A stretch of DNA of 64,000 bases from a bacterium. GTDB taxonomy: Bacteria > Cyanobacteriota > Sericytochromatia > S15B-MN24 > UBA4093. How positions within the stretch are numbered: position 1 is the first letter of the stretch; each line of letters begins with the position of its first letter. Positions 8,165 to 16,801 of this stretch are shown here, in pieces. Location of the stretch: contig JAGIBK010000001.1 of assembly GCA_017744355.1 (NCBI GenBank), forward strand, positions 959,694-1,023,693. The letters run 5' to 3'. Made by a program: the position numbers and the translations under genes. The notes beneath the pieces are model-generated. The model did no database searches, had not been told where the DNA came from, and worked only from the letters and a program-made list of their open reading frames with translations.

Positions 8165-9025
8165 CTATTCCAGCGAAATCTGGCTCGAGTTCCCGATCGA
8201 GGCGCCCTTGGAGACGGTGAGCACCTTCATCTTGCGGCTGATCACGGCGTTGGATGCATCCTTGCCGAGCACGTAGATCCAGCCGCTATCGGCCGTGCCG
8301 TTGATCGTGGGCACCGTCCAGTTGAGGGTGGTGGGGGTGGAGCCCGCGGGCACCTGGATGGTGGTGGAACCGAGGTTGCTGGTGTTGCCGGGAGCCGTAC
8401 CGATGAAGTAGACCTCGACCGACTTGAGGAGCGGGTTCTCGCTCGCTCGAACGTTGGTGTTGATGGTGACCGTATCGCCCGAAACCACGTCCAGGGTGTC
8501 GACACGGTTTCCGAAGGTGCTCGCCGTGAACAAGACGTCGCCGATCGAGTTGATTTTGACGGGAACCGTCTTGTTTTCGCCCGCAAGCAGGGTGATCGGA
8601 TCCGAAACGCCCTGAGCGCGCAGCTGGTTGGCGGTATAGGTCGACTTGTAGAGGTCGGCGCGCAGCACGTAGTCGCTGCCCGGGCGCAGACCGGTAAAGG
8701 CGGTGATGCCGGAGACCGGCTGGTTGGAGGCCCCCACCGGCAGCGGAAGGGTGATGCTCGCGGTGGCCTTCTTGGGAGCCGTCAGGTTCGCGACCGAGGT
8801 CAGGGTGAACTCCACCCGGTCGGCGTCGTCCACGTCACCGATCTTCTGGATGGTCTGGCGCAGATCGATCAGCGAGACGTTGAGGCTGGCGTAGCCATCG
8901 GCCGTCGTGAAGAGCGGAAAATCAGTCGGCGACTTCGGCGCGCTCGCGATTCCACCGGTGCAGCCTGCGAGCAACATCAGGGCGAGGCCACAGAGGGGCA
9001 GGGATCGGCCGAAGACGGTTCGCAT
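8165..9025 (-). CDS. Envelope lipoprotein, first gene of the right duplicated operon
   Basis: The start at 9025 is supported by AAGGAG upstream and by an immediate signal peptide with lipobox (LMLLAGC). The 286-residue mature protein is Thr/Ser/Val-rich and beta-structured and ends RKMKVLTVSKGASIGNSSQISLE. It is a full-length paralogue of 3081-3935 at modest identity. It heads the operon 8165, 6695, 5544, 5164, 4076. No catalytic motif is seen, so an adhesive or structural role is more likely than an enzyme. Confidence 0.8.
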   Translation of the reverse strand: MRTVFGRSLPLCGLALMLLAGCTGGIASAPKSPTDFPLFTTADGYASLNVSLIDLRQTIQKIGDVDDADRVEFTLTSVANLTAPKKATASITLPLPVGASNQPVSGITAFTGLRPGSDYVLRADLYKSTYTANQLRAQGVSDPITLLAGENKTVPVKINSIGDVLFTASTFGNRVDTLDVVSGDTVTINTNVRASENPLLKSVEVYFIGTAPGNTSNLGSTTIQVPAGSTPTTLNWTVPTINGTADSGWIYVLGKDASNAVISRKMKVLTVSKGASIGNSSQISLE

Positions 9026-9313
9026 GGGAACGACACTCCTTAAAAAATCACGAGACGCGCAACTAATACCATTAGGGGCCGACCGAGTATATCCTGAAAT
9101 CCTGAATAAATACTGAAGCAAGTAAGCGAGTATCACAGGACGCCGGATAACCTTACCCTCGGCAAGAAGCTGCTAAACCAAAGATGGCATAATCCATAAA
9201 TTTTGTGAAGATAGCGATCGCGATTTCGTGAGCGCCTCGGCGGATCGCATCCGGGCAAACGGCGTCTTGGCCTTTGTTTGCGCGCGTTTCGCTCTTCCGG
9301 TACCATTGATGGC
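9026..9313. other. AT-richer divergent promoter region
   Basis: 288 bp between divergently transcribed genes, clearly richer in A+T than its surroundings between about 9040 and 9215. It holds the promoter of the minus-strand lipoprotein operon (candidate -10 at 9086-9091). The antiporter promoter must lie in 9200-9310 but no convincing hexamer pair was seen. A GCGATCGC octamer is at 9214. No small gene was recognised. Confidence 0.5.
9086..9091 (-). promoter_or_regulatory. Candidate -10 element (TATACT) of the right lipoprotein operon
   Basis: TATACT on the minus strand, 60 bp before the start codon at 9025, in the AT-rich gap. The -35 region 17-18 bp upstream is a poor match. TATACT recurs before other starts in this window (11344 and 22003). 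Confidence 0.4.
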
Positions 9314-11305
9314 ATGGATGCTTTTCGACTGTTGATGGACCTGGCGTCGGTGCTGGCAGCGGCCCTCTTCATGGGCTTCGTCTGCTATCGCCTCAAGCAG
9401 CCCGTGATCATCGGCTACCTGATTGGCGGCCTTCTGATCGGGCCCTACGGCCTCAAGCTCGTCTCGGACCTCCACACCATCGAGACCTTCGCCGAGCTAG
9501 GCGTCATCCTGCTCATGTTCGCCCTGGGGGTCGAGTTCTCGTTCTCCGAGCTCAAGCCGGTCAAGAAGCTCGCCCTCTATGGCGGCAGCGCCCAGATCCT
9601 CATCACCATCGGCGTCGCGGCCCTGGCCTCACGCTTCCTCGGCCTCAGCCTCGGCGCGGGGATCCTGCTCGGCTGCATGATCGCCCTTTCGAGCACCCTC
9701 ATCGTCCTCAAGTCCCTGATGGAGCGCGGTGAGCTGGAGTCGGCCCACGGCAAGGCGCTGCTCGGCTTGCTCATCGTGCAGGACCTCTCGGTGGTGCCCA
9801 TCATGGTCGTCATGCCGAACCTGGACGACCCGGCGAAGATCATGGGGTGGCCCATGCTCTTCGCCCTCGCGAAGGCTGCCCTCTTCCTCGGCGCCGTCGT
9901 CTACCTGGGCACGAAGTTCTTCCCCCTGCTCATGCGCAGGGTCGCCCTCACCCGCAACAAAGAGCTCTTCCTGCTCTCGGCGATCTTCCTCTGCTTCGGC
10001 ACCGCGGCCGTCTCGCACCAGATGGGGCTGTCGCTCGCGCTCGGGGCCTTCATCGCGGGGATCGTCGTCAGCGAATCGGACCACAGCCACCAGATCCTCG
10101 CCGACGTGCTGCCCCTGCGCGACCTGTTCGCGACCCTCTTCTTCGTCTCGATCGGGATGCTCATCGACCCGGTCTTCATCGCGACCCACCTGCCGACCGT
10201 CGCGGGCTTCGTCACGGCCATTGTGATCTTCAAGGTGGCGGTCGGCTTCGCCATCGCGCGCTACTTCCGGTACTCGGGGCGCACGGCCCTCGCCGTCGGC
10301 GTCGGCCTCGCCCAGATCGGCGAGTTTTCCTTCGTCCTCGCCAAGATGGGGCAGCAGCAGGGCCTCATCTCCGCCAACCTCTTCGCTCTGGTCCTCTCGA
10401 GCGCGCTCGTCACCATCCTCCTCACCCCGACCCTCATGCAGGCGGTGACGCCCACCTACCTGGCCTTGCGCCGGCTGCCCTTCTTCCGCGAGCGCCGCGG
10501 GACCACCCCTCAGGCGACCATCGCCACCGGCGAGCTGACGGGTCTGGTCGACCACGTGGTCATCTGCGGCTTCGGGCGCGTCGGGCACAACCTGGGCGAG
10601 GTGCTCATCCGCCACAAGATCCCGGTCCTCATCATCGACGTGGACCAGAACGTCATCCAGGACCTGCGCGAGCGCGACATCCCCTGCATGTACGGGGACT
10701 CGGCGAACATCGAGGTGCTCAAGCACGCCCGGCTGCCGCTCGCCAAGGCGCTCATCGTGACCCTGCCCGACCCCACCAGCTGCCAGCTCGCGGTCAAGAA
10801 CGCCAAGACCCTCAACCCCAAGCTCGACGTCTTGGCCCGCGCCCATCGCACCCACGACATCCCCGAGCTGTACCACCTCGGCGCCGACGAGGTCGTGCAG
10901 CCCGAGTTCGAGGCGAGCATCGAGGTCATCCGCTACACCCTCGCCAAGCTGGGCTACACCAGCCGCGAGATCACCCGCTACAGCCACCAGATCCGCGAGC
11001 AGCGCTACAGCCAGTTCCAGGACGACTTCGACCCGGCCAAGGTGTCGGATCTGGTCGAGGCCCTGGGCGAGGCCGAGATCGCCTGGGTCGACATCCCGGA
11101 AGGCTCCCCCTTGTGCGACCAGAGCCTGCGCGACATCAACCTGCGGGGCCAGACCGGGGTCGGGGTGCTCGCCGTGCGCCGCGATGGCCGGATGTTCCCG
11201 AACCCGGACGCCGACCAGGTGGTACAGGCGGGCGACTCGCTCCTGGTGATGGGCATGGCCGACCAGTTGAGCTTCCTCTCGACCCTGCTCGCCCCGGTCC
11301 GGTGA
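9314..11305 (+). CDS. CPA2-family monovalent cation/proton antiporter with RCK domain
   Basis: A 663-residue protein. Residues about 1-385 hold a dozen hydrophobic helices of the Na+/H+ exchanger (KefB/YbaL) type. About 410-530 is a TrkA-N/RCK Rossmann domain with the nucleotide-binding motif VICGFGRVGHNLG and a downstream acidic IIDVD. About 570-655 is a TrkA-C domain (GVLAVRRDGRMFPNP…GDSLLVMG). The family exchanges K+ or Na+ for protons at the inner membrane and is gated by ligands on the RCK domain. The length is normal. The start at 9314 was chosen over an upstream one because the extra residues are not family-like. It stands alone, with no KefF/KefG partner nearby. Confidence 0.85.
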   Translation: MDAFRLLMDLASVLAAALFMGFVCYRLKQPVIIGYLIGGLLIGPYGLKLVSDLHTIETFAELGVILLMFALGVEFSFSELKPVKKLALYGGSAQILITIGVAALASRFLGLSLGAGILLGCMIALSSTLIVLKSLMERGELESAHGKALLGLLIVQDLSVVPIMVVMPNLDDPAKIMGWPMLFALAKAALFLGAVVYLGTKFFPLLMRRVALTRNKELFLLSAIFLCFGTAAVSHQMGLSLALGAFIAGIVVSESDHSHQILADVLPLRDLFATLFFVSIGMLIDPVFIATHLPTVAGFVTAIVIFKVAVGFAIARYFRYSGRTALAVGVGLAQIGEFSFVLAKMGQQQGLISANLFALVLSSALVTILLTPTLMQAVTPTYLALRRLPFFRERRGTTPQATIATGELTGLVDHVVICGFGRVGHNLGEVLIRHKIPVLIIDVDQNVIQDLRERDIPCMYGDSANIEVLKHARLPLAKALIVTLPDPTSCQLAVKNAKTLNPKLDVLARAHRTHDIPELYHLGADEVVQPEFEASIEVIRYTLAKLGYTSREITRYSHQIREQRYSQFQDDFDPAKVSDLVEALGEAEIAWVDIPEGSPLCDQSLRDINLRGQTGVGVLAVRRDGRMFPNPDADQVVQAGDSLLVMGMADQLSFLSTLLAPVR

Positions 11306-11343
11306 GGCCGAAAGCCCCTTTCCTGCTTTCCAACGGCATGGGG

Positions 11344-11349
11344 TATACT
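11344..11349 (+). promoter_or_regulatory. Candidate -10 element (TATACT) of the acyl-CoA carboxylase operon
   Basis: GGGGTATACTGG lies 70 bp before the biotin carboxylase start in the 113-bp gap after the antiporter. No strong -35 hexamer is visible. Confidence 0.4.
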
Positions 11350-11418
11350 GGTCGCTAGCATCTACCGGGCGAAGCGCCGATCCGGCCCTTTGCCACTGAC
11401 GAAGGGGTCATCACGCAC

Positions 11419-12759
11419 ATGTTCTCCAAGATCCTCATCGCCAACCGCGGCGAGATCGCCTGCCGCGTCATTCGCGCCTGCAAGGCCCTCGGCATCCGCA
11501 CCGTCGCCGTTTACTCGGAGGCCGACGCCAACGCCCTCCACGTCAAGATGGCCGACGAGGCCGTCCTGATCGGGCCCGCGCCGGTCGTCCAGAGCTACCT
11601 CAAGGTCGACGCGGTCCTCGAAGCCGCCAAGCAGACTGGCGCCGAGGCCATCCACCCGGGCTACGGCCTGCTCTCCGAGAACGCCGCCTTCGCCACGGCC
11701 TGCGCCGAGGCGGGCATCGCCTTCATCGGCCCCAAGCCCGAGGTCATCGCCAAGATGGGCGTCAAGACCGAGGCCCGCGTCATCATGCAGCAGGCGGGCG
11801 TGCCCGTGGTGCCCGGCTCCGACGGGGCGGTGGCCGACGTGGCCGAGGCCCAGGCCCTCGCCAACCGCTTCGGCTACCCGGTGATGCTCAAGGCCGCGGG
11901 CGGCGGCGGCGGCATCGGCATGCAGCTCTGCCACAACGACGAAGACCTCGAGAAGGCCTTCAAGCTCTGCGCGGCCCGCGCCAAGGCCTACTTCGGCAAC
12001 GGCGACCTCTACATCGAGAAGTACGTGGTCGAGCCCCGCCACATCGAGATCCAGGTGCTTGCCGACCACCACGGCCACGTGGTGCACCTCAACGAGCGTG
12101 AGTGCTCCATCCAGCGCCGCCACCAGAAGGTCGTCGAAGAGGCCCCCTCGCCCTTCATCGACCCGGGCCTGCGCGCCATGATGGGCGAGGTCGCGGTCAA
12201 GGCGGCCGAGGCCATCGGCTACACCAACGCCGGGACCCTCGAGTTCCTGGTGGACAAGGACCGCAACTTCTACTTCCTCGAGATGAACACCCGCCTCCAG
12301 GTCGAGCACCCGGTCACCGAGCTGATCACCGAGGTGGATCTGGTCCAGTGGCAGATCCGCATTGCTGCGGGCGAAGCCCTCACCCTCCAGCAAGAGGCGC
12401 TCGCCCCGCGCGGGCACGCCATCGAGGCACGCCTCTACGCCGAGGACCCCAAGACCTTCATGCCGAGCCCCGGCACCCTGAGCACGCTCGAGTGGCCCGA
12501 AGGGATCCGCATCGACGCGTGGATCGAGCCCGGCACCGTGGTGAGCCCTCACTACGACCCCATGCTCGCCAAGCTGATCGCCTACGGCAACGACCGCGAA
12601 GAGGCGATCGCAACCCTCCAGGCCGCCGTCGCCAAGCTCAAGGTCGAAGGCATCAAGACCAACGCCCCGATGATCGAGGCCGTGCTCGCGAACCCCCGGT
12701 TCCAGGCGGGCAACTTCACGACCGACTTCGTCGCGACCGACCTGATGGCCTCGGTCTAA
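11419..12759 (+). CDS. Biotin carboxylase subunit of an acyl-CoA carboxylase
   Basis: 446 residues, the normal length of a stand-alone biotin carboxylase. It begins with the family signature KILIANRGEIACRVIRAC, has the ATP-grasp glycine loop KAAGGGGGIGM (residues about 156-166) and the catalytic FLEMNTRLQVEHPVTE. It ATP-dependently carboxylates biotin on the carrier protein encoded next. It could serve fatty-acid synthesis (AccC), but the downstream HMG-CoA lyase, enoyl-CoA hydratase and carboxyltransferase point to 3-methylcrotonyl-CoA carboxylase of leucine breakdown. The gene order equals that of yngH-yngHB-yngG-yngF-yngE in Bacillus subtilis. Confidence 0.9.
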   Translation: MFSKILIANRGEIACRVIRACKALGIRTVAVYSEADANALHVKMADEAVLIGPAPVVQSYLKVDAVLEAAKQTGAEAIHPGYGLLSENAAFATACAEAGIAFIGPKPEVIAKMGVKTEARVIMQQAGVPVVPGSDGAVADVAEAQALANRFGYPVMLKAAGGGGGIGMQLCHNDEDLEKAFKLCAARAKAYFGNGDLYIEKYVVEPRHIEIQVLADHHGHVVHLNERECSIQRRHQKVVEEAPSPFIDPGLRAMMGEVAVKAAEAIGYTNAGTLEFLVDKDRNFYFLEMNTRLQVEHPVTELITEVDLVQWQIRIAAGEALTLQQEALAPRGHAIEARLYAEDPKTFMPSPGTLSTLEWPEGIRIDAWIEPGTVVSPHYDPMLAKLIAYGNDREEAIATLQAAVAKLKVEGIKTNAPMIEAVLANPRFQAGNFTTDFVATDLMASV

Positions 12760-12799
12760 CCCACATCACGCCCCCACCACGAAAGGAAACGCACCACCC

Positions 12800-13012
12800 A
12801 TGCCCAACGTCACCAGCACCATGGCCGGCACCATCATCGAGATCCTCGTCGCCCCCGGCGATGCGGTCCAGGCCGGCCAGGACGTGGCCACCCTTGAATC
12901 CATGAAGATGCAGATGTATCTTCAGGCGGAGACCGCCGGCACGGTCAAGGAAGTCAAGGTCGGCACCGGCGACTTCGTCAACGAAGGCGACGTCGTCCTC
13001 GAACTCGCGTAG
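12800..13012 (+). CDS. Minimal biotin carboxyl carrier protein
   Basis: A 70-residue single biotinyl domain. The biotinylation motif is ESMKM with the target lysine at residue 36, flanked by the usual beta-hammerhead Gly/Val pattern (APGDAVQAGQ, GDFVNEGDVVLEL). It lacks the Pro/Ala linker and N-terminal part of AccB, as in the small carriers of the YngHB type. It is placed 40 bp after biotin carboxylase with AAAGGAAA as ribosome site and should shuttle carboxybiotin between the subunits at 11419 and 14778. Confidence 0.9.
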   Translation: MPNVTSTMAGTIIEILVAPGDAVQAGQDVATLESMKMQMYLQAETAGTVKEVKVGTGDFVNEGDVVLELA

Positions 13013-13047
13013 TAGCTGCACTGACCGCTAGAAGGGAGACGGCGACA

Positions 13048-13956
13048 ATGGCGTTGCCCAAGCGCGTGACCGTGGTCGAGGTGGGTCCCAGGGACGGCCT
13101 TCAGAACGAGAAGACCCCCGTGTCCACCGCCGACAAGGTCCGCTTTATCGACTGCCTCTCGGCGACGGGCCTGAGCCACATCGAGGTGACGAGCTTCGTC
13201 AACCCGGCGTGGATCCCGCCTTTGGCCGACGCCGTCGAGGTCGCCTCTCTCATCCAGCGCAGGCCGGGCGTCACCTACACCGGCCTGGTGCCCAACCTCA
13301 AGGGCTATCAGCGGGCCAAGGAGGCCGGCTTGGACGCGATCGCGCTCTTCATGTCGGCCACCGAGACCCACAGCAAGAAGAACATCAACAAGAGTATCGA
13401 CGAGGCCCTGAGCGTCCTCTCTGAAGTCGCAACAGCAGCCCGGGAAGATGGCGTGGCCGTCCGTGCCTACCTCTCGGTGGTCTTCGGCTGCCCCTACGAG
13501 GGCAAGGTGGACCCCGCGGCCGTCGTGCGGATCGTGAACGCCCTGCTCGAAATGGGCGTCTACCAGATTAGCCTCGGCGACACCACCGGCATGGCCAACC
13601 CCGTCCAGGTGCGCGCCCTGCTCGAACGCCTTTCGCGCGAGGTCTCGCTCGATCGCTTCGCCCTGCACTTCCACGACACCCGCGGCACAGCCCTCGCCAA
13701 CGTCATGGCCGGCCTCGAGATGGGCATCACCACCTTCGACGCCTCGGCGGGCGGCCTCGGCGGATGCCCCTACGCCCCGGGCGCCTCGGGCAACCTCGCC
13801 ACCGACGATCTGGTCTACGTCCTGCACGAGATGGGCATCGAGACCGGCATCGACCTGGACAAGCTGCTCGACTGCTCGGCCATGATGCAGCGGGTCCTCG
13901 GCAAGGAACTGCCCAGCCGCTACCTCAAGAGTCGCCTGGCCGCATGCGCGGTCTAG
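13048..13956 (+). CDS. Hydroxymethylglutaryl-CoA lyase
   Basis: 302 residues of the DRE-TIM metallolyase fold: VEVGPRDGLQNE at residues 10-21 carries the catalytic Arg and metal-binding Asp. LHFHDTRG holds the metal-binding histidines. GGLGGCPYAPGASGN contains the conserved active-site cysteine loop of HMG-CoA lyase. It cleaves 3-hydroxy-3-methylglutaryl-CoA to acetyl-CoA and acetoacetate, the last step of leucine catabolism. The Shine-Dalgarno AAGGGAG precedes the ATG. Fits its operon neighbours exactly. Confidence 0.92.
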   Translation: MALPKRVTVVEVGPRDGLQNEKTPVSTADKVRFIDCLSATGLSHIEVTSFVNPAWIPPLADAVEVASLIQRRPGVTYTGLVPNLKGYQRAKEAGLDAIALFMSATETHSKKNINKSIDEALSVLSEVATAAREDGVAVRAYLSVVFGCPYEGKVDPAAVVRIVNALLEMGVYQISLGDTTGMANPVQVRALLERLSREVSLDRFALHFHDTRGTALANVMAGLEMGITTFDASAGGLGGCPYAPGASGNLATDDLVYVLHEMGIETGIDLDKLLDCSAMMQRVLGKELPSRYLKSRLAACAV

Positions 13957-13984
13957 CCTCCCTGCTTTGGAGTCTGTATCTGTA

Positions 13985-14764
13985 ATGGAACAAGTCCTGC
14001 TCACCGAGCGCCACGGGCCGGTGACGGTCCTCAAGCTTAACCGTCCCGACAAGATGAACGCCCTCAGCTTCCCCACCCTCCTGATGCTCCGCGAGGCCAT
14101 CGAGGCCCTGCGCTTCGATCCCGAGGTGCGCGTCGTGCTCATCACCGGGGAGGGGGACAAGGCCTTCTCGGCCGGTGCCGACCTCAAGGAACGCGCCGGC
14201 ATGACGCCCGTCCAGGTCAAGGAGTTCATCCGAACCATCCGCGACACCTTCACCGCTATCGAGGATCTGGGCAAGCCGGTCATCGCGGTGGTGAACGGCC
14301 TCGCCCTCGGAGGCGGCACGGAGCTTGCGCTCGCCTGCGACATTCGCCTGGCGGCCGACTCGGCGCTCATGGGCCTCACCGAGACCAGCCTCGGCATCAT
14401 CCCCGGGGCTGGCGGCACCCAGCGCCTGCCTCGCCTGGTGGGCAAGGGCAAGGCCAAGGAGCTCATCTTCACCGCCCGCCGCGTCGCTGCGAGCGAGGCC
14501 AAGGAGATCGGGCTGGTCGAGCAGGTGTATCCCGCCGAGCGCCTGATGGACGAGGCCATGGCCATGGCCCTCAAGATCGCCGAGAACGGCCCCATCGCCC
14601 TCGAGCAGGCCAAGTACGCCGTCAACGCGGGCAGCGAGACCGATCTCAAGACCGGCATGCTCTTCGAGAGCCGCGCCTACGACGTCATCATCCCCACCAA
14701 GGATCGCCTGGAGGGCCTCGCCGCCTTCCGCGAAAAGCGCAAGCCCGTCTACGTGGGCGAGTAA
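13985..14764 (+). CDS. Enoyl-CoA hydratase, probably methylglutaconyl-CoA hydratase
   Basis: 259 residues of the crotonase family. The oxyanion-hole and CoA motifs FSAGADLKE and NGLALGGGTELALACD are present, with the glutamates of the family at LTETSLGIIPGAGGTQRL. In this operon it most likely hydrates 3-methylglutaconyl-CoA to HMG-CoA (YngF/LiuC role), but crotonases are hard to assign by sequence. The ATG at 13985 follows GGAG at a longish spacing of about 12. A TTG 18 bp upstream is in frame but overlaps that ribosome site. Confidence 0.85.
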   Translation: MEQVLLTERHGPVTVLKLNRPDKMNALSFPTLLMLREAIEALRFDPEVRVVLITGEGDKAFSAGADLKERAGMTPVQVKEFIRTIRDTFTAIEDLGKPVIAVVNGLALGGGTELALACDIRLAADSALMGLTETSLGIIPGAGGTQRLPRLVGKGKAKELIFTARRVAASEAKEIGLVEQVYPAERLMDEAMAMALKIAENGPIALEQAKYAVNAGSETDLKTGMLFESRAYDVIIPTKDRLEGLAAFREKRKPVYVGE

Positions 14765-14777
14765 GCAAGGAGAACCG

Positions 14778-16325
14778 ATGAACCCCGCGACCCCCATGCA
14801 ACACGACGAGAAGACCCTGCACGACGCGATCGCCACGATCAAGAAGGGCGGCGCCCCCAAGTACCACGAGGCCAACGCCGCCAAGGGCAAGCTCTTCGTG
14901 CGCGATCGCCTCCGGCTCCTCTTCGACGAGGGCTTCGAGCTCGAAGACGCCATGTTCGCGAACTTCCTGGCGGGTGATCTGCCCGCCGACGGCGTCTACA
15001 CCGGCATCGGCAAGGTCAACGGCCGCACCGTCTGCGTCATGGCCAACGACTCGACCATCAAGGCCGGCTCGTGGGGCTACCGCACCGTCGAGAAGATCAT
15101 CCGCATCCAGGAAACGGCCATGAAGCTCCAGGTGCCCATGCTGTACCTGGACGACTCGGCCGGCGCGCGCATCACCGACCAGGTCGAGATGTTCCCCGGT
15201 CGCCGCGGCGCGGGCAAGATCTTCTACAACGAGGTCAAGATGAGCGGCCAGGTGCCGCAGATCTGCGTGCTGTTCGGGCCGGCGGCTGCCGGCGGCGCCT
15301 ACATCCCGGCCTTCTGCGACATCACCATCATGGTCGACAAGAACGCCAGCATGTACCTGGGCAGCCCCCGCATGGCCGAGATGGTCATCGGTGAGAAGGT
15401 CTCCCTCGAAGAGATGGGCGGCGCCCGCATGCACTGCTCGGTCTCGGGCTGTGGCGACGTGCTCGTCAGCACCGAAGAGGAGGCGATCCTCGCCCTCAAG
15501 CGCTACCTCGAGTTCTTCCCCCAGAACTTCGAGGGCAAGGCCCCGGTCATCCCCGCCATCGAGCCCAAGCCCGGCAAGGACATCGAGGCGATCATCCCGG
15601 CCAACCAGAACCAGCCCTTCAACATGTTCGACCTGATCGACCGGGTGGTCGATGAAGGCTCGCTCTTCGAGATCAAGAAGCTCTTCGCCCCCGAGCTGAT
15701 CACGACCCTCGCCCGCATCGGCGGCCGCGCGGTGGGCATCCTCGCCAACCAGTCGCGCGTTAAGGGCGGCGTGCTCTTCACGGACACCGCCGACAAGGCC
15801 GCGCGCTTCATCTGGCTGTGCGACGCCTTCAACATCCCCCTGCTCTTCCTCTCGGACGTGCCCGGCTTCATGATCGGGTCTAAGGTCGAGCGCGAGGGCA
15901 TCATCCGCCACGGCGCCAAGATGATCTCGGCGGTATCGGACGCGACGGTGCCCAAGATCTCGGTCATCATCCGCAAGGCGTACGGCGCGGGCCTCTACGC
16001 CATGTCGGGCCCGGCCTTCGAGCCGGACGTCTGCCTGGCGCTGCCCTCGGCCATGATCGCCGTCATGGGTCCCGAGGCGGCCATCAACGCGGTCTACGCC
16101 AACAAGATCGCCGAGCTGCCCGAAGAGGAGCGTGCCGCCTTCGTCGCCGAGAAGCGCGAAGAGTACCAGCGTGACATCGACATCTACCGCCTCGCCTCGG
16201 AGATGGTGATCGACGGCATCATCGAGCCTAACCTCCTGCGCGACGAGCTCATCAAGCGCTTCGCCGCCTACGAGTCCAAGGCCATCCCCCCGACCCCCAA
16301 GCGCCGCTCGGTGCTGCCGGTCTAG
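14778..16325 (+). CDS. Acyl-CoA carboxyltransferase, methylcrotonyl- or propionyl-CoA type
   Basis: 515 residues with both crotonase-like halves of a biotin-dependent carboxyltransferase: GRTVCVMANDSTIKAGSWG and LYLDDSAGARI…GPAAAGGAYIPAF in the N half, GILANQSRVKGGVLF and FLSDVPGFMIG in the C half. It transfers CO2 from carboxybiotin to the acyl-CoA. Position and order match YngE-type methylcrotonyl-CoA carboxylase beta subunits. A propionyl-CoA specificity is not excluded. It closes the operon and is followed by two hairpins. No acyl-CoA dehydrogenase or ligase gene, which accompany the Bacillus cluster, is in the window. Confidence 0.9.
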   Translation: MNPATPMQHDEKTLHDAIATIKKGGAPKYHEANAAKGKLFVRDRLRLLFDEGFELEDAMFANFLAGDLPADGVYTGIGKVNGRTVCVMANDSTIKAGSWGYRTVEKIIRIQETAMKLQVPMLYLDDSAGARITDQVEMFPGRRGAGKIFYNEVKMSGQVPQICVLFGPAAAGGAYIPAFCDITIMVDKNASMYLGSPRMAEMVIGEKVSLEEMGGARMHCSVSGCGDVLVSTEEEAILALKRYLEFFPQNFEGKAPVIPAIEPKPGKDIEAIIPANQNQPFNMFDLIDRVVDEGSLFEIKKLFAPELITTLARIGGRAVGILANQSRVKGGVLFTDTADKAARFIWLCDAFNIPLLFLSDVPGFMIGSKVEREGIIRHGAKMISAVSDATVPKISVIIRKAYGAGLYAMSGPAFEPDVCLALPSAMIAVMGPEAAINAVYANKIAELPEEERAAFVAEKREEYQRDIDIYRLASEMVIDGIIEPNLLRDELIKRFAAYESKAIPPTPKRRSVLPV

Positions 16326-16338
16326 GGCGCGAGCTCAA

Positions 16339-16363
16339 AGAGGCGGCCTAGTTGGCCGCCTCT
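16339..16363. terminator. Hairpin after the carboxylase operon
   Basis: A 10-bp stem (AGAGGCGGCC / GGCCGCCTCT) with loop TAGTT begins 13 bp after the carboxyltransferase stop. No T run follows directly; it abuts the long inverted repeat at 16364. Confidence 0.55.
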
Positions 16364-16412
16364 CAATAAGGCAAAGACCCGCATGGTATCCATGCGGGTC
16401 TTTGCCTTATTG
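16364..16412. repeat. Perfect 23-bp inverted repeat with 3-base spacer
   Basis: Positions 16364-16386 and 16390-16412 are exact reverse complements around TAT; the arms begin CAATAAGGCAAAGACCC. Directly beyond, TTGACG occurs twice in tandem. It could be a strong bidirectional terminator, since both arms are GC-rich inside and AT-rich outside, or a small mobile repeat. No second copy was noticed in the window. Confidence 0.85.
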
Positions 16413-16489
16413 ACGTTGACGTTATTTTCATATCATAATCCGACAACCCCTGGCTGAAATGATCGTTGACATGAGACAGGAGGTCCCGC

Positions 16490-16801
16490 ATGGCCCTACC
16501 ACCCGGCGCTGCCGCCCTCCTCCCTGTTCTCCCTGCTCTCCCTGCCGCATGGACGCCCTGGCTTTGCGGGAGCGCTTTGTTGCTCTGCGTGGGGGCCCTC
16601 GGCCTCAAGCAGCTCACGCGGGCCGCCGCGAACTTCGAAGCCTGTCCCCATTGCGAGATGCCCATCATCCGCGGGAAAAGCATCTGCTACCTCTGTCTGA
16701 AACCGCTCAAATCCCCTGCTGGCAACACGCACGCAGCCCCCAGGCCCGCACGCACGCGTAAACGAGCGACCACGCGCTTGAAAGGGGGAGCTCAACGATG
16801 A
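16490..16801 (+). CDS. Small membrane protein with a C4 zinc ribbon
   Basis: 103 residues preceded by a strong AGGAGG six bases before the ATG. A Pro/Ala/Leu-rich hydrophobic N-terminal segment (residues about 7-40) should anchor it in the membrane. Then come two CxxC pairs (Cys52/55 and Cys66/69) that form a zinc-ribbon and a basic tail rich in Arg/Lys/Thr. The stop overlaps the next ATG (ATGA), so the following half-peptidase gene is translationally coupled. Not recognised as a known family; possibly a membrane-tethered accessory of the peptidase locus. Confidence 0.7.
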   Translation: MALPPGAAALLPVLPALPAAWTPWLCGSALLLCVGALGLKQLTRAAANFEACPHCEMPIIRGKSICYLCLKPLKSPAGNTHAAPRPARTRKRATTRLKGGAQR

